DNA of 64,000 nucleotides from Roseomonas sp. HF4 (GTDB lineage Bacteria; Pseudomonadota; Alphaproteobacteria; Acetobacterales; Acetobacteraceae): NCBI RefSeq assembly GCF_005222755.1, contig NZ_STGD01000013.1, positions 62,001 to 126,000 of the forward strand, read 5' to 3'. Shown piece by piece: positions 16,628 to 28,381 of this stretch (position 1 is its first letter; each line of letters starts with the position of its first letter). The notes under the pieces were generated by a model. It saw only the letters and a program-made list of their open reading frames with translations, ran no database searches and was not told where the DNA came from. The position numbers and the translations under genes were made by a program.

Positions 16628-17986
16628 TCATCCCAGGCCCCGGCGCGCGAGGAACCGGTCCACCGCCGCGCCGAGCCCCGGATCTTCCACATCCTCGTAC
16701 GCATAGCGCGCGCGGACCACAGGCTTTGCGAGGCCGGGCAGGTGCGCGATGCCCGCCGGCGTTCCCGACACCACGACCTCCGCATCCGCCCCCGCGATGG
16801 TGGCGGCCAGCGCGCTGACCTGCGCTGCGTCGTAGCCCATCGCGGGCAGCACCGGGCCGAGATGTGGGAAGGCCGCGAAGACGGCGGCGATCGCGGGATG
16901 CGCCGAACGGCGCGGATCGACGATCTCCGACGCCCCGGCCGCGACCGCGGCGGCATGACCCGCCCCGGTCGCCATGCCGCCATGGGTCAGGGTCGGGCCG
17001 TCCTCCACCACCAGGACGCGGCGGCCGCGCACGGCGCCGGGGTCGTCGAGCGTGACGCGCGAGGCGCCGCGCAGGATCGCCGCCGCCGGGTTCAGCCGCC
17101 GCGCCGCCCCCTCGACGCGGGCGATGTCGGACTCCTGCGCCGCATTCGCCTTCGCCACCAGCACGATGTCCGCCATGCGCAGCACGGCCTCCCCGGGGTG
17201 ATAGGCGCTCTCGTGCCCCGGGCGGAGCGGGTCCACCAGCGTGACGAGCAGGTCCGGGCGGAGAAAGGGGAAGTCGTTGTTGCCGCCGTCCCAGAGCAGG
17301 ATGTCGGCCTCCGCCTCGGCCGCGGCCAGGATGCGGGCGTAGTCCACGCCCGCATGAACGACGCCGCCGGCGGCGATGTGGGGCTCGTATTCCTCGCGTT
17401 CCTCGAGCGTGCAGGCGGCGGCGTCGAGGTCGGCTGCGCTCGCGAAGCGCTGCACCGCCTGGCGCGCCAGGTCGCCATAGGGCATCGGGTGGCGGAGCAC
17501 GCCCACGCGCAGGCCGCGCGCACGCAGCCGCGCCGCGATCCAGCGCGTGACCTGCGACTTGCCGCAGCCCGTCCGCACCGCGCAGACCGCGATGACGGGT
17601 CGCGCCGCGCGCAGCATCGTCGCATCCGGCCCGGGCAGGACGAAATCCGCGCCGCCCGCCAGCGCGACGGAGCCCAGATGCATCACGTGTTCATGCGTCA
17701 CGTCGCTGTAGGCGAAGACGACCTCCTGCACCGCGCGCCCGTGCAGCAGGCGCGGCAATGCCTCCTCCGGCTCGATCGGGATGCCGGCGGGATAGAGCGG
17801 CCCGGCGAGCGCGGCCGGATAGGCCCGCCCCGCAATGTTCGGGATCTGCGCGGCGGTGAAGGCCACGACCTCGCGCGTCGCATCGTCGCGGAACATCGTG
17901 TTGAAGACGTGGAAATCGCGCCCGGCGGCGCCGAGGATGACGACGCGGCGGCGGCCGCCCTTCGCTGCCTGTCCGGTCATGGCCAT
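16628..17986 (-). CDS. Cyclic 2,3-diphosphoglycerate synthetase-like P-loop protein
   Basis: A 452-aa protein with an N-terminal nucleotide-binding fold (RRVVILGAAGRDFHVFN), the conserved AFTAAQIPNIAGRAYP and HEHVMHLGSVALAGGADF segments, and a P-loop-like AVRTGCGKSQVTRWIAARL near residue 140, followed by LLWDGGNNDFPF. This architecture matches the cyclic 2,3-diphosphoglycerate synthetase family of thermophilic archaea, which has uncharacterised bacterial members. The reaction in this organism is unknown; ATP- or GTP-dependent bond formation is expected. The ATG has GGAAAGGG upstream. It stands alone between two convergent/divergent neighbours. Confidence 0.75.
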   Translation of the reverse strand: MAMTGQAAKGGRRRVVILGAAGRDFHVFNTMFRDDATREVVAFTAAQIPNIAGRAYPAALAGPLYPAGIPIEPEEALPRLLHGRAVQEVVFAYSDVTHEHVMHLGSVALAGGADFVLPGPDATMLRAARPVIAVCAVRTGCGKSQVTRWIAARLRARGLRVGVLRHPMPYGDLARQAVQRFASAADLDAAACTLEEREEYEPHIAAGGVVHAGVDYARILAAAEAEADILLWDGGNNDFPFLRPDLLVTLVDPLRPGHESAYHPGEAVLRMADIVLVAKANAAQESDIARVEGAARRLNPAAAILRGASRVTLDDPGAVRGRRVLVVEDGPTLTHGGMATGAGHAAAVAAGASEIVDPRRSAHPAIAAVFAAFPHLGPVLPAMGYDAAQVSALAATIAGADAEVVVSGTPAGIAHLPGLAKPVVRARYAYEDVEDPGLGAAVDRFLARRGLG

Positions 17987-18105
17987 GCCCTTTCCGCTGT
18001 GCCGAGGTCAGCAGGCGTCACCCTGGTGCGTCAAGCGCACGGGCTCTCCCGCCGCGCGGGTCGCCATGCTACCCGCGCCATGACGCAAGGACGGGGGATC
18101 GCGGC

Positions 18106-18858
18106 ATGGGCGTGCTGGACGGGAAGGTCGCGCTGGTCACGGGCGCGGGCAGGAACATCGGGCGCGCGATCGCGCTGGCGCTGGCGCGTGACGGCGCGAC
18201 GGTGGTGGTGAACGGGCGGTCCGACGCCGCCGCGGTCGATGCCGTGGCGCAGGAGATCCACGCCATGGGCGGGCGGGCGGAGTCGATGCTGGCCGATGTC
18301 GCCGACCCCGCGGCCGTCGCGCGGATGACGGAGGCGATCGGCGCGCGCCTTGGCGGCCTCGACATCCTCGTCAGCAATGCCGGGCTCCGCCGCCAGACGC
18401 CCTTCCTGCAGATGAGCCTCGAGGAATGGCGGGAGATCCTCTCGGTCGCGCTGGACGGCGCCTTCATCCTGTGCCGCGCCGCGGTACCGCTGATGGTGGC
18501 GCGTGGCGGCGGGGCGATCGTCGCGCTGTCGGGCATCTCGACCCATGTCGGCACGCCGAACCGCGCGCATGTCTCGGCCTCCAAGGCGGGGCTTGAGGGG
18601 CTGATGCGCGCGCTGGCGGTCGAACTCGCACCGCAGGGCATCCGCGCCAATTGCGTGGCCCCCGGCGCGGTCGACACCGCGCGCGGCGCCAGCGCGGGGG
18701 CGATGCCCGTGACCATCGGGCGGGAGGACGGCATCCCGATGCGCCGCAAGGCGAGCGTGGAGGAGATCGCCGCCGTGGTGCGCATGCTTGCCGGCCCCGA
18801 GGGCGGCTACGTGACAGGCCAGACCATCCACGTGAACGGCGGCGCCTTCCTCGGCTGA
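18106..18858 (+). CDS. SDR-family protein lacking the catalytic Tyr
   Basis: A 250-aa Rossmann protein resembling FabG-type reductases: VTGAGRNIGRAIAL at the N-terminus, LVSNAGLRRQ, and the C-terminal GYVTGQTIHVNGGAF. In the usual YxxxK active site the sequence reads HVSASKAGL: Lys is kept but the Tyr position is Val. Either another residue donates the proton or the protein has lost reductase activity. It is first in the plus-strand array that holds acetyl-CoA synthetase and the 2-oxoacid dehydrogenase. A GGGGGA ribosome site is present. Confidence 0.85.
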   Translation: MGVLDGKVALVTGAGRNIGRAIALALARDGATVVVNGRSDAAAVDAVAQEIHAMGGRAESMLADVADPAAVARMTEAIGARLGGLDILVSNAGLRRQTPFLQMSLEEWREILSVALDGAFILCRAAVPLMVARGGGAIVALSGISTHVGTPNRAHVSASKAGLEGLMRALAVELAPQGIRANCVAPGAVDTARGASAGAMPVTIGREDGIPMRRKASVEEIAAVVRMLAGPEGGYVTGQTIHVNGGAFLG

Positions 18859-18952
18859 GGCGCAGCCCGCCGCCGGCGGTTGATCTGGATCATGGCCGCG
18901 GGCGGCCAGTGCCGCGACCTTGCCCCCAGCACGGGAGGAGGGCGCGGCCGCC

Positions 18953-20745
<1,793 letters not shown>

Positions 20746-20749
<4 letters not shown>

Positions 20750-21732
20750 CGGCGAAGGTGCATCTCGACCGCGCCCATGGTCTCGCGCTGCTGCGCGACA
20801 TGATGCGCATCCGCGAATTCGAGGCGGCCTGCGCCGAGCAGTACCAGGCGCAGAACATCCGCGGCTTCCTGCACCTGTACGACGGTGAGGAGGCCGTCTC
20901 GGTCGGCGTGATGCAGGCGCTCGCGCCCGAGGACGCCGTGGTCGCGACGTACCGCGAGCACGGCCAGGCGATCGCGCGCGGCATCCCGATGCGCCCGCTG
21001 ATGGCGGAGATGTTCGGCCGGCTGTCCGGCTGCTGCCGCGGCCGTGGCGGCTCGATGCATGTCTTCGATCGCACGACGCGCTTCTACGGCGGCAACGCCA
21101 TCGTCGGCGGCGGTTTGCCGCTGGCCGTCGGCGTCGCGCTGGCCGACAGGATGCAGGGGCGTGCGAATGTCACCGCCTGCTTCTTCGGCGAGGGCGCGGC
21201 GGACGAGGGCGCTTTCCACGAGAGCCTGAACCTCGCGAGCCTGTGGCACCTGCCGGTCCTGTTCGTGTGCGAGAACAACGGCTACTCGATGGGCACGCCG
21301 GTCGAGGTCGCCGAGGCCGACACCGAGATCTGGCACAAGGCCGCCGGCTACAGGATGCATGGCGAGCGGGTGGACGGCATGGACGTGGTCGCCGTCGAGG
21401 TCGCCGCGCGCCGCGCCGCCGAGCGCATTCGTGCCGGCGAGGGACCCGTTCTGCTCGAATGCGCCACCTATCGCTTCCGCGCGCATTCCATGTTCGATGC
21501 GCAGCTCTACCGCGACAAGGCGGAGATCGAGCAATGGCGCGAGCGCGGACCGATCCTTCGGTTCCGCGCCTGGCTCGAGCAGGCCGGCCTGCTGCACGAG
21601 GGCGAGGCCGCGACGATGGAGGCCGAGATCCGCGCCGAGGTCGCCGACGCCGTCGCCTTCGCCGAGGCCGCGCCGCTCGAGGAAATGGCCGATCTCGACC
21701 GCTTCGTCACGATGGACGAGGTGCCGGCATGA
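20746..21732 (+). CDS. 2-oxoacid/acetoin dehydrogenase E1 alpha subunit
   Basis: Thiamin-diphosphate E1 alpha (328 aa) of the heterotetrameric type. N-terminal [14 protein letters not shown] and [15 protein letters not shown], then the TPP/Mg site starting [15 protein letters not shown] near residue 148 and ending [12 protein letters not shown], then the phosphorylation-loop-like [10 protein letters not shown]. It decarboxylates a 2-oxoacid or cleaves acetoin and passes the acyl group to lipoyl-E2. Its small size fits AcoA/PdhA. It overlaps both neighbours (ATGA). Confidence 0.92.
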
Positions 21733-22712
21733 GCGCGCGCATGACCTACCGCGAGGCCTGCCGCCAGGCGATCCGGGACGCGATCCTGGCCGACCCCCGC
21801 GTCTTCCTGATGGGCGAGGATGTCGGGCGCTACGGCGGCTGCTACGCGGTGACCAAGGGGCTGATGGAGGAACTCGGCGAGGATCGCATCCGCGACACGC
21901 CGCTGTCCGAGAACACGCTCGCGGGCGTGGCGGTCGGTGCGGCGATGGCGGGGATGCGTCCGATCCTCGAGATCATGACGGTGAATTTCAGCCTCCTCGC
22001 GCTCGACCAGATCGTGAACAGCGCGGCGACCATCCCGCACATGTCGGGCGGGCAGTTCGCCGTGCCGCTGGTGATCCGGATGGCGACCGGGGCGGGGCGA
22101 CAACTCGCCGCGCAGCATTCGCACAGCCTGGAAGGCTGGTACGCGCACGTCCCGGGGCTGCGGATCCTGGCGCCGGCAACGGTCGCGGATGCGCGCTTCA
22201 TGCTGGCCGCCGCGCTGGCCGACCCGAACCCGGTGCTCATCTTCGAGCATGTCATGCTCTACAACGCCGAGGGGGAGATCCCGGACGGCATCAGGTCGGT
22301 CGACATCGCCCGCGCGGCTGTGCGACGCGCCGGCGGCGACGTGACCATCGTCACCTATGGCGGCTCCCTGCCCAAGGCGTTGGCGGCGGCGGACATGCTG
22401 GCCGCCGAGGGCATCTCGGCCGAGGTGATCGACCTGCGCGTGCTCCGCCCGCTCGACATGGAGACGGTCGCCGCCTCGCTCGCGCGCACGCGGCGCGTCG
22501 TGATCGTGGACGAAGGCTGGAAGGCCGGCTCGCTCTCCGCCGAGATCATGGCGCGGATCATGGAGGACGCCTTCTGGGACCTCGATGCGCCGGTCCGCCG
22601 CGTCTGTGCGGCGGAAGTGCCGATGCCCTACGCCGCGCATCTCGAGCAGGCGGCACTGCCGCAGCCCGAGGGCATCGCCGCCGCCGCGCGGGCGCTGGTG
22701 AAGCCGCCGTGA
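21729..22712 (+). CDS. 2-oxoacid/acetoin dehydrogenase E1 beta subunit
   Basis: A 327-aa transketolase-like E1 beta. [35 protein letters not shown] (the Glu that activates thiamin) and [17 protein letters not shown] are conserved, and a C-terminal transketolase domain follows. It forms the alpha2beta2 E1 with the upstream gene. The ATG at 21729 sits in an ATGA overlap with the alpha stop; the next gene starts with GTG inside its own stop region, so translation of E1 and E2 is coupled. Confidence 0.92.
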   Translation: MSARMTYREACRQAIRDAILADPRVFLMGEDVGRYGGCYAVTKGLMEELGEDRIRDTPLSENTLAGVAVGAAMAGMRPILEIMTVNFSLLALDQIVNSAATIPHMSGGQFAVPLVIRMATGAGRQLAAQHSHSLEGWYAHVPGLRILAPATVADARFMLAAALADPNPVLIFEHVMLYNAEGEIPDGIRSVDIARAAVRRAGGDVTIVTYGGSLPKALAAADMLAAEGISAEVIDLRVLRPLDMETVAASLARTRRVVIVDEGWKAGSLSAEIMARIMEDAFWDLDAPVRRVCAAEVPMPYAAHLEQAALPQPEGIAAAARALVKPP

Positions 22713-23854
22713 CCGACTTCCTGATGCCATCGCTCGGTGCCGACATGGAGGCGGGCACGCTGGTCGAATGGCTCGTGAAGCCCGGCGATGCCGTGAAGCG
22801 GGGCGACGTCGTCGCGGTGGTCGAGACCGCCAAGGGCGCTATCGAGATCGAGATCTTCCACGACGGCACGATCGGCGAGTTGGTCGCAGCACCCGGCAGC
22901 ACGGTGCCGGTGGGCGGCGTGCTGGCGCGCCTCGGCGACGGGTCTGTGACCGCGGTTCCGGCAGCGCGCCCGGCGGCGGCGCCGGAACCCGCGCGCGCAT
23001 CGCCAGCGCCTGAGCCACGGCGCCCACCGCCCGCCGGAACCCGCGCACGCGCGACACCCGCCGCCCGGCAGCGCGCCGCCTCGCTCGGCGTCGCGCTCGA
23101 CGGCCTTCAGAGGACAGGGGTGGACGGCGCCATCTGCCTCGCCGACCTGTCGCAGGCGGCGAAGCCCGCGCCGCGCAGGGGCGGCTTCGACCCGAAGGCG
23201 ATGCGCGCCGCCATCGCGGCCGCCATGGCGCGCTCCAAGCGCGAGATCCCGCACTACTACCTGAGCCTCTCGGTCGATGTGACGGCGACGCTCGGCTGGC
23301 TCGATCGGACCAATGCCGGGCGCGCGCCGCCGGATCGCCTGCTGCCCGCTGTGCTGCTGTTGCGCGCCACCGCGCTGGCGCTGGCCGGGACGCCCGAACT
23401 CAACGGCTTCTGGGAAGACGGCGCCTTCCGCCCGGGGGATGGGGTGCATGTCGGCTGGGCGGTCGCGCTGCGCGGCGGCGGCCTGGTCGCGCCCGCCATC
23501 CGCAACGCCGACCGCCTCGGGCTCGACGAACTCATGGCGGCGCTGCGCGACGTCGTGGGCCGGGCGCGCGGCGGCGGGCTGCGCGGGTCGGAGCTGACGG
23601 ACCCGACCGTCACCGTCACCAGCCTCGGCGACCGTGGTGCGGAGAGCGTGCTGCCCATCATCACGCCGCCGCAGGTGGCGACCATAGGCTTCGGCCGCGT
23701 GATGGAGCGCCCCTGGGTGGTGGACGGCGCCGTGTTGCCGCGACGGATCGTCACCGTGACGCTCGCCGGTGACCACCGCGCCACGGACGGCCATCGCGGC
23801 GGGCTGCTGCTCGCGCGCATCGAGGCCCTGCTGCAGACCCCGGAGGTGCCATGA
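22709..23854 (+). CDS. Dihydrolipoyl acyltransferase (E2)
   Basis: A 381-aa E2. One lipoyl domain at the N-terminus has Lys42 in the variant motif [13 protein letters not shown] (commonly ETDKA); an Ala/Pro linker, a peripheral-subunit-binding domain ([18 protein letters not shown], about 115-145) and a catalytic domain follow. The active-site His356 lies in DHRATDG. It transfers the acyl group from lipoamide to CoA. The GTG start overlaps the E1 beta stop. No E3 (dihydrolipoamide dehydrogenase) gene lies nearby, so a housekeeping E3 must serve. Confidence 0.9.
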   Translation: MTDFLMPSLGADMEAGTLVEWLVKPGDAVKRGDVVAVVETAKGAIEIEIFHDGTIGELVAAPGSTVPVGGVLARLGDGSVTAVPAARPAAAPEPARASPAPEPRRPPPAGTRARATPAARQRAASLGVALDGLQRTGVDGAICLADLSQAAKPAPRRGGFDPKAMRAAIAAAMARSKREIPHYYLSLSVDVTATLGWLDRTNAGRAPPDRLLPAVLLLRATALALAGTPELNGFWEDGAFRPGDGVHVGWAVALRGGGLVAPAIRNADRLGLDELMAALRDVVGRARGGGLRGSELTDPTVTVTSLGDRGAESVLPIITPPQVATIGFGRVMERPWVVDGAVLPRRIVTVTLAGDHRATDGHRGGLLLARIEALLQTPEVP

Positions 23855-24099
23855 CGAAGGATGAGACGATGGCGATGCTGGCCGAGGTCCTGGCCGGCAT
23901 CGCGCCCGAGGCCGACCTCACGACGGTGACGGCAAAGGACGACCTGCGTGAGGCGCTCGACCTCGACTCGATGGATTTCCAGAACCTCGTGATCGGCCTG
24001 CACGAACGCAGCGGGCTGCCGATCCCGGAGGAGGATTATCCACGGCTCTTCACCCTCGAGGGCATGCTCGCCTATTTCGCCGCGGCGAAGCGCGCCTGA
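23851..24099 (+). CDS. Acyl carrier protein
   Basis: An 82-aa acidic helical protein with the phosphopantetheine attachment site LDSMD (Ser40) and typical ACP helices. It is translated from GGAGGTGCC-ATG overlapping the E2 stop, so it is made together with the dehydrogenase complex. It is unlike a housekeeping AcpP next to fab genes. It may accept the acyl group produced by E2 or carry a product for a downstream enzyme; that link is inference. Confidence 0.85.
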   Translation: MTKDETMAMLAEVLAGIAPEADLTTVTAKDDLREALDLDSMDFQNLVIGLHERSGLPIPEEDYPRLFTLEGMLAYFAAAKRA

Positions 24100-24173
24100 A
24101 TCCTCCTCCGGTGCACCATGTTGCGGCGCACCACCGAGGCTGCCTATCATCTTCCGACGGCTGGGAGACGGGC

Positions 24174-24962
24174 ATGCTGCCGACGCTGAAGGGACTGGAC
24201 CACCTCGTGGTCGCGGTGCGCGACCTCGATGCCGCGGCGGCTGCATGGACGGCGCTCGGCTTCACCCTCTCGCCGCGCGGGCTGCACAGCGCGCATGTCG
24301 GCAGCGCAAACCATACGATGATGTTCGGGGAGGACTACCTCGAACTGCTGGCCGTGCTGGTGCCGCAGCCGCACAATCAGGCGCTGCGGGACTTCCTCGC
24401 GCAGCGCGAGGGGCTGGAGCGCGCCGCCTTCCACACGACCGACGCCGCCGCGGGGGCCGAGGCGCTGCGCGCGCGCGGCGTGGACAGCGTCGGCCCGCTG
24501 CATTTCGGGCGCCCGGTGCCGATGCCGGACGGCACCGAGGCCGAGGCGCGCTTCAGCGTCTTCCGGTGGCCGCCGTCGTCCTATGCCGCCGGGCTCGGCA
24601 TCTTCGCCTGCCAGCATCACACGCCCGAGGCAGTCTGGGTGCCATCGCTGCAGTCGCACGCGAACGGCGTGACGCGCATCCGTCGCGCGCTGGCCGCCAC
24701 GGACGACCCCGCCGGCGCTGCCGCCAGGCTTGCCGCCGCCATCGACGGCACGGTGCGCCATGACGGCGCGTTCCACCTGGTTGCGACCGGCCCTGGCCGT
24801 GCCGAGATCGGCTTCGCGCCGCGCGATGAGATCGCCCGCCTCGCGCAGTGCTCCGCGTCGGTCCTGCCGCGCGAAGGTGGCGCCGCCATCGTGCTCGGCA
24901 CACCCGCGCCGCGCCCGCCCGGCTTCGCCACCGGCGTCGCCGTCATCTTCGACCCCGCCTGA
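24174..24962 (+). CDS. VOC-family (glyoxalase-like) protein
   Basis: A 262-aa protein starting KGLDHLVVAVRDLDAAAAAWTALGF, the classic first beta-alpha module of the vicinal oxygen chelate fold, with a second module around residue 120-200 containing GIFACQHHTPEAVW. The arrangement resembles the Glyoxalase_3-like group. His residues at the start of the first module and in QHH, and the Glu of MFGEDYLELL, could bind a metal. The start at 24174 has GGGAGA upstream. It lies between the ACP and a peptide-type transporter, so a role in handling the imported compound is likely but not defined. Confidence 0.8.
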   Translation: MLPTLKGLDHLVVAVRDLDAAAAAWTALGFTLSPRGLHSAHVGSANHTMMFGEDYLELLAVLVPQPHNQALRDFLAQREGLERAAFHTTDAAAGAEALRARGVDSVGPLHFGRPVPMPDGTEAEARFSVFRWPPSSYAAGLGIFACQHHTPEAVWVPSLQSHANGVTRIRRALAATDDPAGAAARLAAAIDGTVRHDGAFHLVATGPGRAEIGFAPRDEIARLAQCSASVLPREGGAAIVLGTPAPRPPGFATGVAVIFDPA

Positions 24963-24973
24963 GGAGAACGACC

Positions 24974-26566
24974 ATGACCGGACCCACGCGCCGCGAGACC
25001 TTCCTCCTCGGCGCCGCAGCCATGCTCCCGGTGCCCGCCCTGGCGCAGGAGACGCCGCGCCGCGGTGGCGTGTTGACGGTGCATTTCGCGACCGAGCAGC
25101 GCATCCTGAATCCGTCGCTGCAGGCCTCGACCGGCGTCTACATCGTCGGCGGCAAGATCCAGGAGGCGCTGCTCGACCTCGACGCGCAGGGCAACCCCGT
25201 CGGCGTTCTCGCGGAATCCTGGGAGAGCGCGCCCGATGGCCTGACCCACACATTCCGCCTCCGCCGCGGCGTCACCTGGCATGACGGCAAGCCCTTCACC
25301 TCCGCGGACGTGCAGTTCACGGCGATGGAGATGTGGAAGAAGATCCTGAACTACGGCACCACGCTGCAGCAGTTCCTGGAGGAGGTGCAGACGCCCGACC
25401 CGCACACGGCGGTCTTCAAGTATTCGCGCCCGATGCCTCAGGGCCTTCTGCTCCGGGCGCTGCCCGACCTCGGCTACGTCTCACCCAAGCACGTGTTCGA
25501 GACCGGCGACATCCGCCAGAACCCGGCCAACACCGCGCCGATCGGCACCGGCCCCTTCAAGTTCGTCCAGTACGAGCGCGGCCAGTTCATCATCGCCGAG
25601 CGCAATCCGAACTACTGGCGCAACAGCCTGCCGTACCTGGACCGCGTGGTCTGGCGTGTCATCACCGACCGCTCGGCCGCCGCGGCGCAGCTGGAAGCGG
25701 GACAGGTGCTCTTCGCGCCCTATTCGTCGCTGGCGATCGCCGACATGCAGCGCCTTGGCCGCGACCCGCGCTTCGAGGCGACGACGCGCGGCAACGAGGG
25801 CAATGTCCGCACCAACACGCTGGAATTCAACTTCCGCAATCCGATCCTGGCCGATATCCGCGTCCGCCGCGCGCTGGCGCACGCGATCAACGTGCCTTTC
25901 TTCATCGAGAATTTCCTCGGCCCCTTCGCCAAGCCCGGCACCGGGCCGATCCCGAGCGTCTCGACCGACTACTATCCGGGTGCGGGCATGCCGCAATACG
26001 GCTTCGACCTGGCGCTCGCAAACCGGCTGCTGGACGAGGCCGGGCATCGCCGTGGCGCGGGCGGCGCGCGATTCAACCTGCGCCTGCATCCCGCGCCCTG
26101 GGGCGAGGACATCGCGCTCTGGTCCACCTTCCTGCAGCAGTCGCTGAGCCAGGTCGGCATCCGGCTCGAGATCGTGCGCCTCGACGCCGCCGGGTTCCTC
26201 CGGACCGTCTATCGGGAGCACGGCTTCGACCTCGCGACCGGCTGGCACCAGTACCGGTCCGACCCCGCGGTCAGCACGACGGTCTGGTACCGGTCCGGCA
26301 GCCCGGTCGGCGCGCCCTGGACCAACCAGTGGGGCTGGAAGGACGATCGCATCGACGCGATCATCGACAATGCGGCGACCGAGGTGGATCCGGTCAAGCG
26401 CAAGGCGCTCTACGCCGACTTCGTCCGCGCGGTACAGACCGAACTGCCGCTCTGGATGCCGATCGAGCAGATCTTCGTCTCGGTCTTCAACCGGCGCGTC
26501 CGCAATGCGGGGAACAATCCGCGCTGGGCGTCATCCTCCTGGCACGACACCTGGCTGGCGTCGTGA
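24974..26566 (+). CDS. ABC importer substrate-binding protein (SBP_bac_5), system 1
   Basis: A 530-aa periplasmic protein with a Tat-like signal (TRRETFLLGAAAML, cleavage after ALA near residue 24). The SBP_bac_5 fold is clear: GGVLTVHFATEQRILNP, LAESWESAPDGLTHTFRLRRGVTWHDGKPFTSADV, APIGTGPFKFVQYERGQF. The family binds peptides, opines, nickel chelates or plant-derived small molecules. The start has GAGGAG upstream, 11 nt after the VOC gene. It is first gene of a complete four-gene importer. Confidence 0.9.
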   Translation: MTGPTRRETFLLGAAAMLPVPALAQETPRRGGVLTVHFATEQRILNPSLQASTGVYIVGGKIQEALLDLDAQGNPVGVLAESWESAPDGLTHTFRLRRGVTWHDGKPFTSADVQFTAMEMWKKILNYGTTLQQFLEEVQTPDPHTAVFKYSRPMPQGLLLRALPDLGYVSPKHVFETGDIRQNPANTAPIGTGPFKFVQYERGQFIIAERNPNYWRNSLPYLDRVVWRVITDRSAAAAQLEAGQVLFAPYSSLAIADMQRLGRDPRFEATTRGNEGNVRTNTLEFNFRNPILADIRVRRALAHAINVPFFIENFLGPFAKPGTGPIPSVSTDYYPGAGMPQYGFDLALANRLLDEAGHRRGAGGARFNLRLHPAPWGEDIALWSTFLQQSLSQVGIRLEIVRLDAAGFLRTVYREHGFDLATGWHQYRSDPAVSTTVWYRSGSPVGAPWTNQWGWKDDRIDAIIDNAATEVDPVKRKALYADFVRAVQTELPLWMPIEQIFVSVFNRRVRNAGNNPRWASSSWHDTWLAS

Positions 26567-26570
26567 CGCC

Positions 26571-27548
26571 TTGAGGGTCCTTCGCCTCGCGCTGCGGCGG
26601 CTCGCGGCGTCGCTGCCGACACTGCTGCTCATCCTGGTGGGGATGTTCCTGCTGCTGCAATTCGCGCCGGGCGACACGGTCGATGCGCTGATGGCGCAGA
26701 TCGGCGGCGGCGACGCTGCCTTTGCCGAGGAGATGCGCCGCTTCTACGGCCTCGACGCCGGGATCGCGGCGCAGCTCTGGAACTACCTGATGCGGCTGGC
26801 GACGCTCGACCTCGGCTTCTCGGCCATCTACGGCAAGCCCGTGGCGACCGTCATCCTGGAACGGCTGCCGCCGACCATCCTGCTGATGGCGGCGAGCCTC
26901 TCCTTCGCCTTCTTCTTCGGCCTGGTGCTCGGCGTGGTGGCGGCGCGCCGCGTCAACCGCTGGCCGGACACGCTGATCTCGACGCTGGGCCTGATATTCT
27001 ATGCCACGCCCTCCTTCTGGTTCGGGCTGATGGCGATCGTGCTGTTCAGCGTCTACCTGCAATGGCTGCCGGCGGGCGGGTTCCAGGACATCACGCAGGG
27101 GCTGACCGGCATCGCCGCGGTGGTCGACATCGCACGCCATCTCGTGCTGCCTACGCTGACACTCGGGCTGATCTTCCTCGCGATCTACCTCCGCATCATG
27201 CGCGCCTCGATGCTCGAGGTGCTGAGCCTCGACTTCGTGCGTACGGCCCGCGCCAAGGGGCTTTCGGAGACGCGGGTGGTGGCGCGTCACGTGCTTCGCA
27301 ACGCCATGCTGCCCATGGTCACGCTGATCGGCCTGCAGGCCGGCACCATGCTGGGCGGCTCGGTGGTGGTGGAGAGCGTCTTCGCGCTGCCGGGCCTCGG
27401 GCGGCTGGCCTATGAGAGCGTGGTGCAGCGCGACCTCAACACGCTGCTCGGCATCGTCTTCGTCTCGGCGCTCCTGGTGATCACGATCAACTTCGTCGTG
27501 GACATCCTCTATGCGCGGCTCGACCCGCGCATCTCGGCGGACCGCTGA
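26571..27548 (+). CDS. ABC importer permease (DppB type), system 1
   Basis: A 325-aa inner-membrane permease with about six TM segments. TM1 follows RVLRLALRRLAASLPTLLLIL, and the cytoplasmic EAA loop is FVRTARAKGLSETRVVARHVLRNA. The likely start is the TTG at 26571, 4 nt after the binding-protein stop, giving the normal DppB N-terminus; no good ribosome site is visible, so coupling to upstream translation is likely. The reading frame open before it belongs to the upstream gene's shadow. Confidence 0.88.
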   Translation: MRVLRLALRRLAASLPTLLLILVGMFLLLQFAPGDTVDALMAQIGGGDAAFAEEMRRFYGLDAGIAAQLWNYLMRLATLDLGFSAIYGKPVATVILERLPPTILLMAASLSFAFFFGLVLGVVAARRVNRWPDTLISTLGLIFYATPSFWFGLMAIVLFSVYLQWLPAGGFQDITQGLTGIAAVVDIARHLVLPTLTLGLIFLAIYLRIMRASMLEVLSLDFVRTARAKGLSETRVVARHVLRNAMLPMVTLIGLQAGTMLGGSVVVESVFALPGLGRLAYESVVQRDLNTLLGIVFVSALLVITINFVVDILYARLDPRISADR

Positions 27549-28381
27549 TGCGCGCGCTCCGCGCCTATGCGCGCAGCCCGTCGGCGCTGGTCGGCAGCGT
27601 CATCCTGCTCGCGGTCCTCGTCATGGGCGTCGGCGCGCAGTGGTTCTATCCGGCCGATCCGCTCGGCCTCGCGGGGCGGCCACTGCAATGGCCAGGGCAG
27701 AATCCGCGCTTCCCGCTAGGCACCGACCCCTCGGGGCGCGACATCGCGGCGCAGTTGTTCCACGGCGCGCGCGTTTCGCTGCTGATCGGTTTCGTCGCGA
27801 CCTCGATCTCGGTGCTGATCGGCATCGCGGTCGGCGCGCTGGCCGGCTTCTACGGGGGCGCCGTCGACACCGCGCTGATGCGCGTGACGGAAGCCTTCCA
27901 GACCCTGCCGAACTTCCTTCTGCTTCTGGTGCTGGTCGCGATCTTCGGCAGCACGATCGAGACCGTCACCATCGCGATCGGCATCGTGTCCTGGCCGCCG
28001 GTCGCGCGCCTGACGCGCGCGGAGTTCCTCACGCTGCGCACGCGGGACTTCGTGCAGGCCTGCCGCATCCAGGGCCTGGGCGACGCCCACCTGATCCTGC
28101 GGGAGGTGCTGCCGAACGCGCTGCCGCCGGTGATCGTCTATGCCAGCGTGGTCATGGCGGTGGCGATCCTGCTGGAATCCGCGCTTGCCTTCCTCCAGCT
28201 CTCGGACCCGAACGTGCCCTCCTGGGGCAACCTGATCGGGCTCGGGCGCAACGTGCTGCGCGCGGAGTGGTATGTATCGGCCATCCCCGGGGTGGCGATC
28301 CTGCTGACGATCCTCGGCGTGTCGCTGGTGGGGCAGGGGCTGAACGACGCGTTGAACCCACGCCTGGCGGGCGGCCGGTGA
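27548..28381 (+). CDS. ABC importer permease (DppC type), system 1
   Basis: A 277-aa second permease, overlapping the first by one base (TGATG). After TM1 the periplasmic [27 protein letters not shown] segment (here shown in part: [20 protein letters not shown]) is the DppC signature; the EAA loop is [20 protein letters not shown]. The C-terminus [13 protein letters not shown] is standard. It forms the heterodimeric channel with the DppB-like protein. Confidence 0.9.
   Translation: MRALRAYARSPSALVGSVILLAVLVMGVGAQWFYPADPLGLAGRPLQWPGQNPRFPLGTDPSGRDIAAQLFHGARVSLLIGFVATSISVLIGIAVGALAGFYGGAVDTALMRVTEAFQTLPNFLLLLVLVAIFGSTIETVTIAIGIVSWPPVARLTRAEFLTLRTRDFVQACRIQGLGDAHLILREVLPNALPPVIVYASVVMAVAILLESALAFLQLSDPNVPSWGNLIGLGRNVLRAEWYVSAIPGVAILLTILGVSLVGQGLNDALNPRLAGGR

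Noticed and set aside
22709-24099. Search for an E3 (dihydrolipoamide dehydrogenase) gene with the E1/E2 genes
   Set aside because: No FAD/disulfide-type reductase is present anywhere in the window.
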